DNA from: Butyricimonas sp. Marseille-P3923 | GTDB taxonomy: Bacteria > Bacteroidota > Bacteroidia > Bacteroidales > Marinifilaceae | Direction: 5' to 3' | NCBI RefSeq assembly: GCF_900184685.1 | Contig: NZ_FXXL01000007.1 | Span: 310,001-374,000, forward strand | Length of the DNA stretch: 64,000 nt | Shown: piece by piece, positions 53,344 to 61,972 of the stretch | Layout of the letters: each line of letters opens with the position of its first letter | Position numbering within the stretch: position 1 is the stretch's first letter | Translations under genes and position numbers: made by a program | The notes under the pieces: generated by a model | The model's database searches: none | What the model was told of the DNA's origin: nothing | What the model saw: only the letters and a program-made list of their open reading frames with translations

Positions 53344-53389
53344 TGTCTTCATTCGCTATAAAAGGAAACTAAACTAACGAATGAAGGCA
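53344..53389 (+). promoter_or_regulatory. inverted repeat covering the start region of the Mfa2/FimB-like gene
   Basis: TGTCTTCATTCG (53344-53355) pairs with CGAATGAAGGCA (53378-53389), a 12-bp stem with one G-T pair. The right arm ends on the first base of the start codon, so the hairpin could block ribosome access or serve as an operator. Confidence 0.5.
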
Positions 53390-54378
53390 TGAAGCAATTT
53401 GCATTATTAATTTTGGCGGTCATCATGGGTATGGCAATTAGTTGCTGTAGTGATGACGATGACAAGGAAACGGTTATTCCGGCAGGGAATAAAAGTATTG
53501 ATTTAACCGTTACGAGTAGAGTCGGGACGGTCATCAACGATGATCTTACCAATTACGTGGAATCGTTGAATTTGTTGACTTTTCGGAAAAATCGTCAGGG
53601 TACATACGTGTTATACCAGAGTTCCGTATTGACGAAGGCAGAATTGAAAGCGCTTGAAGCTGGCGACGGAGCTGTCGCACCCGGATTCACGGCGAAGAAG
53701 AATGTGACGATAGGTAAGTTGCCCGTGGGGACTTATCAAGTGGTGGGATTGGCGAATGTTTTGAGTGAAACCGGGGAAGCGTTGCCGAACGCCTCGTTGA
53801 GCGGTGTGACGATAGGTAATACGATGGAGGAAGTGATTGCCTCCGTGTCAGACGGAACCGAGGCTCCCCGTTTTTTCTGGGGAATAACAGATCCCGTAAC
53901 TTTGGGAGAGCAGATGACGGCAACGCCGACATTGACGTTGAATAGAAAAGTATCCATGTTTGTACTTACCTTGAAAGATGTACCCGAAGTCGTGTCGAAA
54001 ATAACTTTGGAAACACAGAATACTTACGGGGCTTTTGATATGAGCGGACAATTTCAAGCGACTCCCGTGATCGATGTGAGCGAGAGTTCTTCTTATAATT
54101 TCTCGAGTGTTCAAGATAGCGTGATCGTGGCTTCTATCTCTCTTCCCACGGCATCTTCGGTTACCCGTTCCACGTTTTCGGTGACGTTCACTTTGGATAA
54201 CGGGCAAGAGATAACGTCGACTCTCCCGCAATATACATTGCAAGAAAATACAATTCTTCGGTTGACGGCAACGGTGAACACGGAGAAACCGGGTGAGCAA
54301 TGGAAGATTGATCTGACTTTTGATTTGATGGTAAACGTGGAATGGAACGTGGATCAGGAACCGTCGATTGTGATTTAG
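53389..54378 (+). CDS. FimB/Mfa2-family fimbrial lipoprotein (copy 1)
   Basis: A 329-residue lipoprotein with lipobox AISCC (Cys about 19-20) followed by a SDDDD stretch that can direct surface export. The domain pattern of the Mfa2/FimB family is visible: YVESLNLLTFRKNRQGTYVL, the LPVGTYQVVGLAN strand, LNRKVSMFVLTLKDVPE and a C-terminal VNVEWNVD. Such proteins anchor or cap type V fimbriae or related surface appendages. No fimbrial shaft gene is adjacent. The preceding inverted repeat may control translation. A paralog follows after 34 bases. Confidence 0.82.
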   Translation: MKQFALLILAVIMGMAISCCSDDDDKETVIPAGNKSIDLTVTSRVGTVINDDLTNYVESLNLLTFRKNRQGTYVLYQSSVLTKAELKALEAGDGAVAPGFTAKKNVTIGKLPVGTYQVVGLANVLSETGEALPNASLSGVTIGNTMEEVIASVSDGTEAPRFFWGITDPVTLGEQMTATPTLTLNRKVSMFVLTLKDVPEVVSKITLETQNTYGAFDMSGQFQATPVIDVSESSSYNFSSVQDSVIVASISLPTASSVTRSTFSVTFTLDNGQEITSTLPQYTLQENTILRLTATVNTEKPGEQWKIDLTFDLMVNVEWNVDQEPSIVI

Positions 54379-54412
54379 TTCATAACGTTAAAAAGAAATC
54401 GTCGGGTGACGA

Positions 54413-55312
54413 ATGGCAATGAAAAGAATAGGGATATACGGGATTGTTATAATATTCGGGTTATTAGGTTGCGAGAAGGAATCGGATTGGGAAGGAGGAA
54501 CCAGTAACACGGAAGGATTGAAGAGAGTGAGTATACAGATGGCGATAGAGGAGGGAGCGTCTTTTGAAAAGTATATTCATTCTCTTGCCGTATTCGCTTT
54601 TCAAGAGACGGACGATTCTTTTGTTTATTATAAAAAGGTGGCGGATTTGACGGCGGGGGATATCCATAACTTGGAATCGGGTATGGCATCGGTTGCAAAT
54701 TCCAAAATGTTGAAAATGACTCTGCCGGCAGGACTGTATCGATTTTATTATCTGGCTAATGACCTGTCGAACGAGTATGTGGAACCACCCTGGGGAGGAA
54801 GCGTGGAGCAGGGGTATTTGCCATTTCCCCCGGTAGGGGTGGAACAGGCTTATTTCATGGGAGAAGTGGAGATGAAACCGGGTGCTGACGAGAGTACACC
54901 TCTTTTTGTCGTGTTAAGTCGGGTGGTAAGCCGTTTGACCGTGGTGATAACGGGTATTCCCGACCAAGTCGATTCGGTACGCTATCGGGTGGAGGGAATA
55001 AGTTCCCGCGTGTTGTTGACAGAAGCAACAGCCGGCGATACGACTTCCTACACGGGGATATATTCGAGAGATATTCCCGCGTCTGCCGATACGGTGATTT
55101 CTCGTTTACTGTTATTTCCCGGCTCCGGTGCAAAGATCGGGTTTCAGTTTTTTGCCGGAACCGGGGTGGTTAAAGAAAAAACAATACCCGTTTCCGGTCT
55201 TGTTCCGAATAATGATGTTTTTATTTCCGGTCGCTGGGAGGAAACGGGAACTACCAGACTTTTCCGGATTTTCTCCACCCCTTTTTATAATAGTTTTCAC
55301 TCAGGTGACTAA
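54413..55312 (+). CDS. FimB/Mfa2-family fimbrial lipoprotein (copy 2)
   Basis: A 299-residue lipoprotein: lipobox GLLGC (Cys about residue 20), then VSIQMAIEEGASFEKYIHSL, LPAGLYRFYYLAND and LSRVVSRLTVVITGIPDQVD, the same strand order as the previous protein. The start may be ATG 54413 or 54419. The last 62 bases overlap the end of the minus-strand NlpC/P60 gene (55251-55766), an unusual tail-to-tail overlap; the C-terminus may therefore have been extended by loss of an earlier stop. Confidence 0.8.
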   Translation: MAMKRIGIYGIVIIFGLLGCEKESDWEGGTSNTEGLKRVSIQMAIEEGASFEKYIHSLAVFAFQETDDSFVYYKKVADLTAGDIHNLESGMASVANSKMLKMTLPAGLYRFYYLANDLSNEYVEPPWGGSVEQGYLPFPPVGVEQAYFMGEVEMKPGADESTPLFVVLSRVVSRLTVVITGIPDQVDSVRYRVEGISSRVLLTEATAGDTTSYTGIYSRDIPASADTVISRLLLFPGSGAKIGFQFFAGTGVVKEKTIPVSGLVPNNDVFISGRWEETGTTRLFRIFSTPFYNSFHSGD

Positions 55313-55766
55313 CGATGACTCCTTTCGAGGTGCTGGCATGGACAAAATAGCCGTTCTTGAGGAATATACCGACGTGTGTTAATCCTCGCCTTTTCTTTTT
55401 GGAGAAGTTGAAGAACACGAGGTCACCGGATTTTACCCTTCGTTTCCCGATGCGTTGACAATCTTTGCTATACATGTTTGCGACCGTACGTTGCAATGAT
55501 TTATGATAGACATTCTTGTACACCGCTCCCACGAAGCCCGAACAATCAGCTCCCGTGCGAGTGGTTCCCCCGTAACGGTAGGGGGCGCCCAGCCAAAGAC
55601 TTACTTCTTCAAACAGGGGCAGGTTGTCCCGTTTGCTCACGGTGAAGCCCAATTTACGTGATAATTGCTCTGTTTTACTTTTTTGGACGGCGAGTTGCCG
55701 CGATGAACTACAAGAGGATAGTGCCAATGCCAAAAAAAGGATGCTCCAATATAGAATCTTTTTCAT
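55251..55766 (-). CDS. NlpC/P60-family murein hydrolase lipoprotein
   Basis: A 171-residue lipoprotein: lipobox ALSSC (Cys19), then an NlpC/P60 domain (about 50-165) with catalytic Cys75 in GADCSGFV, His131 in THVGIFL and His143 in YFVHAS. It is a gamma-D-glutamyl-diamino-acid endopeptidase type enzyme acting on cell-wall peptides from the outer or inner membrane. A TATCTTTG box lies 44-51 bases upstream. Its 3' end overlaps the convergent Mfa2-like gene by 62 bases. Confidence 0.93.
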   Translation of the reverse strand: MKKILYWSILFLALALSSCSSSRQLAVQKSKTEQLSRKLGFTVSKRDNLPLFEEVSLWLGAPYRYGGTTRTGADCSGFVGAVYKNVYHKSLQRTVANMYSKDCQRIGKRRVKSGDLVFFNFSKKKRRGLTHVGIFLKNGYFVHASTSKGVIVSHLSENYYKKGWRKSGKVW

Positions 55767-55809
55767 TTGATTTACAACGTTTATATGCTTATTTGCCCTG
55801 CTTATTTGA

Positions 55810-55817
55810 CAAAGATA
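55810..55817 (-). promoter_or_regulatory. -7 box for NlpC/P60 gene
   Basis: Minus strand reads TATCTTTG, matching TAnnTTTG, with a leader of about 38 bases to the start at 55766. No clear -33 box. Confidence 0.5.
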
Positions 55818-55926
55818 ATTAAATAGTCCGAGGTTTTTGTTATTTTCGCGTGGGTAGAGTTGTTAAAAATAGTCCTATTCATTTGAAACTTGTTATAGGC
55901 AATTAACGTTGAATCCGAGTAGTAAG

Positions 55927-56523
55927 ATGAATTATTTGGCACATATATTTCTTTCAGGAGATAACCGGAAGATACAAATTGGAAATTTTGTCGGGGATGC
56001 GGTGAAAGGGCATGCCTATAAAAAGTTTTCCCCCGATTTCCGGAAAGGAATATTGCTGCACAGGGCGATAGATGATTACACGGATCACCACCCGTTAGTG
56101 CATGAAGCTATCGAACTGTCAAGAGGAGAATTTGGCAGATACGCCGGGGTGATGACGGATATTTTTTTTGATTATTTCCTTGCAACGGGTTTCAGACACT
56201 ACACGGGAAAATCTTTGCGACGGTTTGCTTTCGGGTTTTACGCTTCGTTGATTGTGAATTACCGTTATTTACCGGAGCGTTTCAAAGGATTCCTGTGGCA
56301 TTTTATTCTCACCAACCGTTTGGTGAAGTATGCTTCATTAGCGGGAATCCGGCGTTCTTTGGAGATTATGGTCGAGTATAAAAATCTGGGAGTAGACCCG
56401 GATAAAGCCATTGGATTTCTCGCGGCGAACCGGGTACAGTTGCAGGGTATATTCGAACGATTTTTTCCCGATTTACAGGAAATGAGTCGAGAGAAGTTGA
56501 ATGAAAATTTAATTATTAACTAG
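55927..56523 (+). CDS. acyl carrier protein phosphodiesterase family (AcpH/DUF479)
   Basis: A 198-residue cytoplasmic protein starting MNYLAHIFLSGDNRKIQIGN; ATG 55927 fits the family better than the TTG at 55909. HD-type metal residues are visible in GILLHRAIDDYTDHHP (about 43-58) and MTDIFFDYFLA. AcpH-type enzymes remove the phosphopantetheine arm from acyl carrier protein; many Bacteroidota homologs are untested. It lies 17 bases before the MscS gene and may share its transcript, which ends at 57397-57447. Confidence 0.87.
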   Translation: MNYLAHIFLSGDNRKIQIGNFVGDAVKGHAYKKFSPDFRKGILLHRAIDDYTDHHPLVHEAIELSRGEFGRYAGVMTDIFFDYFLATGFRHYTGKSLRRFAFGFYASLIVNYRYLPERFKGFLWHFILTNRLVKYASLAGIRRSLEIMVEYKNLGVDPDKAIGFLAANRVQLQGIFERFFPDLQEMSREKLNENLIIN

Positions 56524-56540
56524 ATAAATAAAAAAAGAGT

Positions 56541-57380
56541 ATGGAAGAATTATTTACAAATCCGTCTAATGTTTCTATGGATGCGTTTTTGAGCAGGATG
56601 GTAGATTTGGGGATTACCGTTGGCTCTAAAATTTTATTTGCTGTTATTGTTCTGATCGTGGGGCGTTGGATCGTGCGGCGATTGAACAAGTTGGTGAACA
56701 AGATTCTGACCAAACGGGAAGTGGATGCTTCATTGACTACCTTTGTAAGGAGTTTGGTGAGTATCACGTTGAATTTGTTATTGGTTATCGTGATTATTGG
56801 AATACTTGGAATTGAAACCAGTTCGTTTATCGCCCTCTTCGCTTCTGCCGGTGTTGCTGTCGGTATGGCGTTGAGCGGTACACTTCAGAACTTTGCCGGG
56901 GGAGTGATGATTTTGTTGTTTAAACCTTTCAAGGTGGGCGATTTTATTGAAACACAAGGACAAAGCGGTACGGTGAGAGAGATACAGATCTTTAATACGA
57001 TACTTACCACGGCTGATAATAAGGTGATCATTATCCCGAATGGCGGTTTGTCAACCGGCTTGATGAAGAATTATTCCAAGGAACCGACTCGTCGGGTGGA
57101 TTGGGAGTTCGGTATCGCTTACGGGGATGATTACACGAAAGCGAGAGAGGTATTAGCTCGTTTATTAGATGCTGATTCCCGTGTGTTGAAAGAGCCGCCT
57201 TATTTTATAGCCTTGACTTCATTAGGTGCGAGTTCCGTGAATATCGTGGTTCGTGCTTGGGTAAATTCCGCCGACTACTGGGGTGTTTATTTCGATATGA
57301 ACGAAAAAGTGTACAAGACTTTCGCGCAGGAGAATCTGAATATTCCTTTCCCGCAAATGGATATACATTTGCATCAATAG
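56541..57380 (+). CDS. small-conductance mechanosensitive channel (MscS family)
   Basis: A 279-residue inner-membrane channel of basic MscS size. Three hydrophobic helices (about 25-48, 68-88 and 93-120), the last being the glycine/alanine-rich pore helix with FASAGVAVGMALSGTLQNF, then the beta domain (GDFIETQGQSGTVREIQIFN, IIPNGGLSTG) and the C-terminal alpha-beta vestibule ending NIPFPQMDIHLHQ. It releases small solutes when turgor rises. Followed by a strong terminator. Confidence 0.95.
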   Translation: MEELFTNPSNVSMDAFLSRMVDLGITVGSKILFAVIVLIVGRWIVRRLNKLVNKILTKREVDASLTTFVRSLVSITLNLLLVIVIIGILGIETSSFIALFASAGVAVGMALSGTLQNFAGGVMILLFKPFKVGDFIETQGQSGTVREIQIFNTILTTADNKVIIIPNGGLSTGLMKNYSKEPTRRVDWEFGIAYGDDYTKAREVLARLLDADSRVLKEPPYFIALTSLGASSVNIVVRAWVNSADYWGVYFDMNEKVYKTFAQENLNIPFPQMDIHLHQ

Positions 57381-57396
57381 GTTTAATAAGGTTGGT

Positions 57397-57447
57397 AAAG
57401 TTCATAAGGTAAGATTCTGTTTGAAGGATTACCTTATGAACTTTTTT
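57397..57447 (+). terminator. intrinsic terminator after MscS gene
   Basis: A perfect 16-bp stem (57397-57412 with 57429-57444), 16-base loop, then further T residues. The stem sequence contains GTTCATAAGGTAA, related to the palindromic element at 33980-34104. A near-consensus TATCTTTC box at 57450-57457 may start the next gene. Confidence 0.85.
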
Positions 57448-57516
57448 ATTATCTTTCGCCCTCGAAATCTTGGAAGTCTTCCGGAACTTTATAAACCTTA
57501 TAACATTATACACTTT

Positions 57517-59160
57517 ATGAACTCATTAGTTTGGTTGGATTTGAATTCGTCATACGCTCATTCTTCTTTGGCTCTTCCGGCGATTCACGCGCAAGTGAAA
57601 GGAGATGAAGGGGATGTCACGTGGAGTAAGGTTTCGGCGACGATTAATTCAAACGTGGGGAGTGTGGTCGCGGAGATCGTGGAGAAGAAACCGGATATAT
57701 TGGCTGCCACGGCATGGTTGTTTACTCATGAGGTGTTATTGAAGATAACTTCGCGGGTGAAAGCTCTGCTGCCGGAATGTACGATTATATTCGGCGGGCC
57801 GGAGATGTTGGGTGATAACGGGGAGTATTTACGAAGATACCGTTTCGTGAGTTGCGTGTTCCGCGGGGAAGGGGAGATCGGTTTTCACGAGTGGTTGAGG
57901 GTATATGATCGTTCGGAGGATTGGTATTCGGTGACGGGACTTTGCTGGTTGGATGCCGAAGGAGTGTATCATGACGGCGGATTAGCGAGGGTGATGGAGT
58001 TTGAGCAGTTACAAGTACCGGAAACCAGTCGGTTCTTTGATTGGTCAAAGCCTTTCGTGCAGTTGGAAACGACACGGGGGTGCTTTAATACTTGCGCGTT
58101 TTGCGTGAGTGGTGCGGAGAAACCTGTGCGGGTGCTTTCCGTGGAGCGAATACGGGAGAGATTAACTGTTATCCGGGAGCATGGCATCCGGGATATACGT
58201 TTGCTCGACCGCACGTTTAACGGGAGCTCGGAACGGGCTATTCGTTTATTGCAACTGTTCCGGGAGTTTGCCCCCGCGATGCATTTTCATCTGGAGATAC
58301 ACCCCGCTTTGCTTTCCGATGAGGTGAAGGTGTTGTTGCGGGAGTTACCGACGGGTTTATTGCATTTGGAAGCGGGGATACAAAGTCTGCGGGAAGAAGT
58401 ACTGCAAGCCTGTCGTCGAATCGGTAATTTACAGGCGGCTTTGGATGGTTTGCGTTATTTGGCGGGGTTGCCTAATCTTGTCGTGCATGCCGACTTGATA
58501 GCGGGATTGCCTTTATATACCTTGGAACAGATGGTTGCTGACGTTCGGGGGCTGGCTTCATTCGGCACGGGTGAAATTCAATTGGAGTTGTTGAAATTGT
58601 TACCCGGCACGGTGATGCGGGAGGAGGCAGAGAGCTTGGGAATAATATATTCTCCGGATGTACCTTACGAGGTGTTGTGTACCCGGGAGATGAGCGTGGA
58701 GGATTTACGGCAAGCCCGGTTATTGTCCCGCTTGATAGACGGATTTTATAACGCCGCGGCATGGCAGGAAGTGGTGCGCCGCTTGATAGTTCATGATGAA
58801 CATTTCTTGCCGGATTTCTTGTCGTGGTTGGAGAGGTTGGAACTACTGGAACAACCGTTGAGTCTGGAAAAACGGGGAGTCCTGTTATATGAATTTTGTG
58901 AAGATCGTTATCCGGCATTTTTAACGGATATTTCCGTGGCGTGGATCGTGGCGGGTATTCCTTTTGCCAAAGAACCGGGCAAACGGTTGAAACCTTGGAA
59001 TAGTGAAATTCCGGGAGGCATCACGGTTGTAACGGGTGAATACACGGAAGTGATGAGGGTATATTATTTCATGGATGGGGTAAAGGAGTACTGGTTCGGT
59101 TTTGACCGGGGAAAGTCAGCATCGAAGCCTCTCTTTGTCGCTTGTCGGGGAATAGGTTGA
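57517..59160 (+). CDS. B12-binding-domain radical SAM protein (DUF4080-like)
   Basis: A 547-residue protein. N-terminal cobalamin-binding-type domain (about 1-140: ATAWLFTHEVLL, IIFGGPEMLG), radical SAM core with the cluster cysteines in CFNTCAFC (Cys189, 193, 196), and a C-terminal extension (about 370-547) of the DUF4080 kind. It would cleave S-adenosylmethionine to a radical for an unknown methylation or rearrangement. ATG 57517 (MNSLVWLDLNSSYAHSS) is typical; the upstream frame runs through the terminator. It converges with pabA, 1 base apart. Confidence 0.9.
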   Translation: MNSLVWLDLNSSYAHSSLALPAIHAQVKGDEGDVTWSKVSATINSNVGSVVAEIVEKKPDILAATAWLFTHEVLLKITSRVKALLPECTIIFGGPEMLGDNGEYLRRYRFVSCVFRGEGEIGFHEWLRVYDRSEDWYSVTGLCWLDAEGVYHDGGLARVMEFEQLQVPETSRFFDWSKPFVQLETTRGCFNTCAFCVSGAEKPVRVLSVERIRERLTVIREHGIRDIRLLDRTFNGSSERAIRLLQLFREFAPAMHFHLEIHPALLSDEVKVLLRELPTGLLHLEAGIQSLREEVLQACRRIGNLQAALDGLRYLAGLPNLVVHADLIAGLPLYTLEQMVADVRGLASFGTGEIQLELLKLLPGTVMREEAESLGIIYSPDVPYEVLCTREMSVEDLRQARLLSRLIDGFYNAAAWQEVVRRLIVHDEHFLPDFLSWLERLELLEQPLSLEKRGVLLYEFCEDRYPAFLTDISVAWIVAGIPFAKEPGKRLKPWNSEIPGGITVVTGEYTEVMRVYYFMDGVKEYWFGFDRGKSASKPLFVACRGIG

Positions 59161-59161
59161 A

Positions 59162-59734
59162 TTACAAGGTGATCCAGTTGCTTATGATTTCCTTTCCATG
59201 AGAAGTGATGATGGATTCCGGGTGATATTGGACTCCGTGGAGCGGGAGGCTTTCGTGATAAAAAGACATGATATTGCCCTCTTCGTCAACGGCGCTTATT
59301 TTCAAGCATGGAGGAAGCGTTCGCGGGTCAACAATCCAAGAGTGGTAACGTCCTACCTGCACGGGGGTGGTGATTTCATGATAAAGCGTGTCCGCGGAGT
59401 CGGTAATAAAAAGAGGACTCGCGTGCCCGTGTTTGGGATGATCCAATTGTTGTAAGCGAGCCCCGAAACGTTCGGCTATTGCCTGATGTCCAAGACATAC
59501 GCCAAGTATGGAGTGTGTATGTTTGCACCGGTCTATGAGAGGGAGCAGGTTGCCTGCTTCTGTCGGGATGCCGGGACCGGGCGAGAGCAGAAGTTTGTCG
59601 TAGCGGTCAAGAGCGGAAAAGTCTATGTTATCATTGTAGACAATATCGAATTGGCAATTTTCACATTCCCGTAAAATCTGAACGAGATTGTAGACAAAAG
59701 AATCGTGATTGTCAATGACTAGAATGCGTTTCAT
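59162..59734 (-). CDS. pabA: aminodeoxychorismate/anthranilate synthase glutamine amidotransferase subunit
   Basis: A 190-residue class I glutamine amidotransferase: ILVIDNHDSFVYNLVQ, LLLSPGPGIP, catalytic Cys80 in LGVCLGHQ, and the terminal VQYHPES with catalytic His and Glu. It supplies ammonia from glutamine to the chorismate-using subunit. Assigned as PabA rather than TrpG because pabB-like and pabC-like genes are 2.2 kb away (61973-63558) and no other trp genes are seen, though it may serve both. It is transcribed opposite to them, from a TACTTTTG box at 59785-59792. Confidence 0.9.
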   Translation of the reverse strand: MKRILVIDNHDSFVYNLVQILRECENCQFDIVYNDNIDFSALDRYDKLLLSPGPGIPTEAGNLLPLIDRCKHTHSILGVCLGHQAIAERFGARLQQLDHPKHGHASPLFITDSADTLYHEITTPVQVGRYHSWIVDPRTLPPCLKISAVDEEGNIMSFYHESLPLHGVQYHPESIITSHGKEIISNWITL

Positions 59735-59784
59735 GAAGGCAATTTGTTTTTTTACTTTGCAAACTTTATAAACTCTTTCGGTTG

Positions 59785-59792
59785 CAAAAGTA
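59785..59792 (-). promoter_or_regulatory. -7 box for pabA
   Basis: Minus strand reads TACTTTTG (TAnnTTTG), about 50 bases before the pabA start. A divergent box TACCTTTG is on the plus strand at 59814-59821. Confidence 0.5.
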
Positions 59793-59813
59793 GGAATTCG
59801 GAGCTAAATAAAC

Positions 59814-59821
59814 TACCTTTG
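59814..59821 (+). promoter_or_regulatory. -7 box for the LplT-like transporter gene
   Basis: TACCTTTG matches TAnnTTTG, 86 bases before ATG 59908. It points away from the pabA box 21 bases to the left, giving a compact divergent promoter region. No good -33 box. Confidence 0.5.
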
Positions 59822-59907
59822 ACCTGACAGTTTTTCGGGAGAAGCGCGTGATTCCCGGGGTTGCAATGAATTTGCAACTTGTAGTCTGTTGGTTATAAGT
59901 GTATGTT

Positions 59908-61155
59908 ATGGCAAAAAGAAAAAATTGGTTCTCCCTGTTCTTCACGAATTATTTAGGAGTATTGAATGATAATTTCCTGAAGACATTAGCGTGCTTTATT
60001 TGTATCGCTTGGGTGGGTAAAGAGAACGAGTCAATGGTCGTCACGTTGGCATCGGCTGCATTGGTAATTCCCTATTTATTGTTTTCCCCGTTGGCGGGAC
60101 GTTTGGCGAAGATATACAAGAAACGGAAAATCGTGGTATGGGCAAAGTTCGCGGAGATGTTGATCATGCTCGTGGCCGCGGCAGGGTTTCTGGCGCACTC
60201 GACATCGCTCGTGTTGGGTTCTATCCTTCTCATGGGATTGCAAAGTGCTTTATTTTCGCCCTCTAAATACGGATTGATACGAGATATCGGGGGTGAAGAG
60301 GGTATTTCTTTCGGTTCGGGTGCAATGGAAATGTTTGCTTTCGTGGGGATTCTGACCGGAACGCTGATGGCTGCTTTCCTATCGGAAAGCGCGGGTATTC
60401 CGGTGTTGTGTGCGATCCTTTTCGGGATGGCGTTATTCGGTTGGTTGTCGAGTCTGACGATTCGTGCGAACGAGAGCGAACCGTTGAAAGAGAGTCACGA
60501 GACGTTGAATCCCTTGAAGTTCGTGAAAGATATGTTCTTGCGTGCGAAAGCTTTTAAAGGATTGAACCTTATCGTGGTAGGACTTGCCACATTTTGGTTT
60601 ATCGGTTCCATGATACAGATGGTGCTTATCGTGTATTGCCGTTCCGATTTAGGGATGAGTGATTCGGAAACGGGTATCGTGATGTCGTTGGCGGCTATCG
60701 GTATCGGGGCGGGATGTTATCTGGCGGGAGTGTTATCCCGTCATGATGTCGAATTAGGGTTGGTGCCGTGCGGGGGGATTACCACGGGACTGATGTTGTT
60801 GGCAATTTTTATTTTTGACGCGGGGGGGGTGTTCTTTGCCGTACTGGTATTCTTCGCGGCGTTTTTCAGCGGGATGTTCAAGGTTCCGTTGGATGCTTGG
60901 ATTCAGGCAAACGTGAAAGGACGGGAGTTGGGGGATATGTTGGCTTATTCTAACTTGATCACATTCTTGTTTATGCTTTTTGCTTCGGGATGTTTCGGGG
61001 CGATAAATATGTTTTTTGATTCCAGAATTGTGTTTATTTTTCTTGCGGTACTGACATTCGCGATAACTTTCATCCTGTTTGTCAGGGTGGTTGAAGTCCG
61101 GGAACGGTTCCGTAAGTTGAGGATAGTAAAGTTTTTTTATGGTAGCAAGGTATAA
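59908..61155 (+). CDS. MFS transporter, LplT-like (lysophospholipid flippase type)
   Basis: A 415-residue inner-membrane protein with about 12 hydrophobic helices. FFTNYLGVLNDNFLKTLACF and LLFSPLAGRLAKIYKKRK resemble the MFS part of LplT and of fused MFS-acyltransferase (Aas-type) proteins. ATG 59908 is preferred over the GTG at 59899. Its 3' end overlaps the acyltransferase gene by 17 bases, matching the LplT/Aas partnership in which lysophospholipids are flipped inward and re-acylated. Substrate assignment is inference from that pairing. Confidence 0.85.
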   Translation: MAKRKNWFSLFFTNYLGVLNDNFLKTLACFICIAWVGKENESMVVTLASAALVIPYLLFSPLAGRLAKIYKKRKIVVWAKFAEMLIMLVAAAGFLAHSTSLVLGSILLMGLQSALFSPSKYGLIRDIGGEEGISFGSGAMEMFAFVGILTGTLMAAFLSESAGIPVLCAILFGMALFGWLSSLTIRANESEPLKESHETLNPLKFVKDMFLRAKAFKGLNLIVVGLATFWFIGSMIQMVLIVYCRSDLGMSDSETGIVMSLAAIGIGAGCYLAGVLSRHDVELGLVPCGGITTGLMLLAIFIFDAGGVFFAVLVFFAAFFSGMFKVPLDAWIQANVKGRELGDMLAYSNLITFLFMLFASGCFGAINMFFDSRIVFIFLAVLTFAITFILFVRVVEVRERFRKLRIVKFFYGSKV

Positions 61156-61885
61156 AAGAGTATTGGCAGCTTTTTACCGGGGCGTGTTGAGTTCCCGTTA
61201 CCGGGTACATTTGAAAGGAGCGAAATTGTTGACGGAGTCGAAGACAACATTGTTTCTGCCGAATCATCAGGCTTCGGTCGATCCGCAGATCGTGTGTTCT
61301 CAATTATTGCGTTACACGGATGTATCCCCGTTAGTGACAGAAGGGTATTTTAAGATTCCCGTTGTGGCACAGATACTTCATTTGATGGGAGCCGTGCGGG
61401 TTCCCGATCTTGAAAAAAGCCGTCGGGGCGTGGAAGTCGTGGCAGGATTGAACAAGGTCGTGGTGGACGCTTTGGCAGCAGGCAGAAACGTGTTGATTTA
61501 TCCGGCAGGACAGTTGACCAACGGCGGGCTGGAGCATGTCGGCAACAAACAGGGTGCGTGGCAAGTGTGCCGCCAGTTGCCGAACGGAACGCGAGTGGTC
61601 GGTATGCGGATTCAAGGATTGTGGGGGAGTATGTGGTCTAGGGCCAAGACGGGGAAATCTCCTAATTTCTTGTGGACTTATATGAAAGCTATCTTTTACG
61701 TATTGGCGAATTTCATTTTTTTCGTACCTCGTCGGGATGTGACAATTACCTTTGAAGATATCACGGGGGACGCCGTACGTTATGCGGAAGAAGGAAGACT
61801 GCCTTTTAACCGCTATCTAGAGAGTTTTTATAACGCGGAAGGAGAGGAGAAGCCGCTTTATTTGAAGCACCTCTTTTATAATTGA
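61139..61885 (+). CDS. PlsC-type lysophospholipid/1-acylglycerol-3-phosphate acyltransferase
   Basis: A 248-residue acyltransferase of the PlsC superfamily. The catalytic H-x4-D box is NHQASVD (His43, Asp48). The later motif usually written FPEG is IYPAGQLTNGG here, with Ala in place of Glu. A membrane-associated helix lies near 181-197 (AIFYVLANFIFFVP). It starts inside the end of the LplT-like gene, so the two are translationally coupled and probably work together in phospholipid repair. Confidence 0.85.
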   Translation: MVARYKRVLAAFYRGVLSSRYRVHLKGAKLLTESKTTLFLPNHQASVDPQIVCSQLLRYTDVSPLVTEGYFKIPVVAQILHLMGAVRVPDLEKSRRGVEVVAGLNKVVVDALAAGRNVLIYPAGQLTNGGLEHVGNKQGAWQVCRQLPNGTRVVGMRIQGLWGSMWSRAKTGKSPNFLWTYMKAIFYVLANFIFFVPRRDVTITFEDITGDAVRYAEEGRLPFNRYLESFYNAEGEEKPLYLKHLFYN

Positions 61886-61945
61886 AAATGGAGAATTGAA
61901 AATTGAAAATGAACTCTTTCGTCGGTAAGCGGGGCGGAAATCATA

Positions 61946-61969
61946 AATCTAAAATCATAAATCTAAAAT
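61946..61969. repeat. 24-bp repeat, inverse copy of 50204-50227
   Basis: The AT-rich 24-mer ends 3 bases before the pabB-like start and includes a shorter direct repeat of ATCATAAATCTAAAAT-type sequence. The exact reverse complement is at 50204-50227. Confidence 0.7.
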
Positions 61970-61972
61970 AGG

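Noticed and set aside
53344-53389. Invertible promoter for phase variation
   Set aside because: The inverted arms enclose only 22 bases, too short for a promoter, and no recombinase gene is nearby; kept only as a hairpin.
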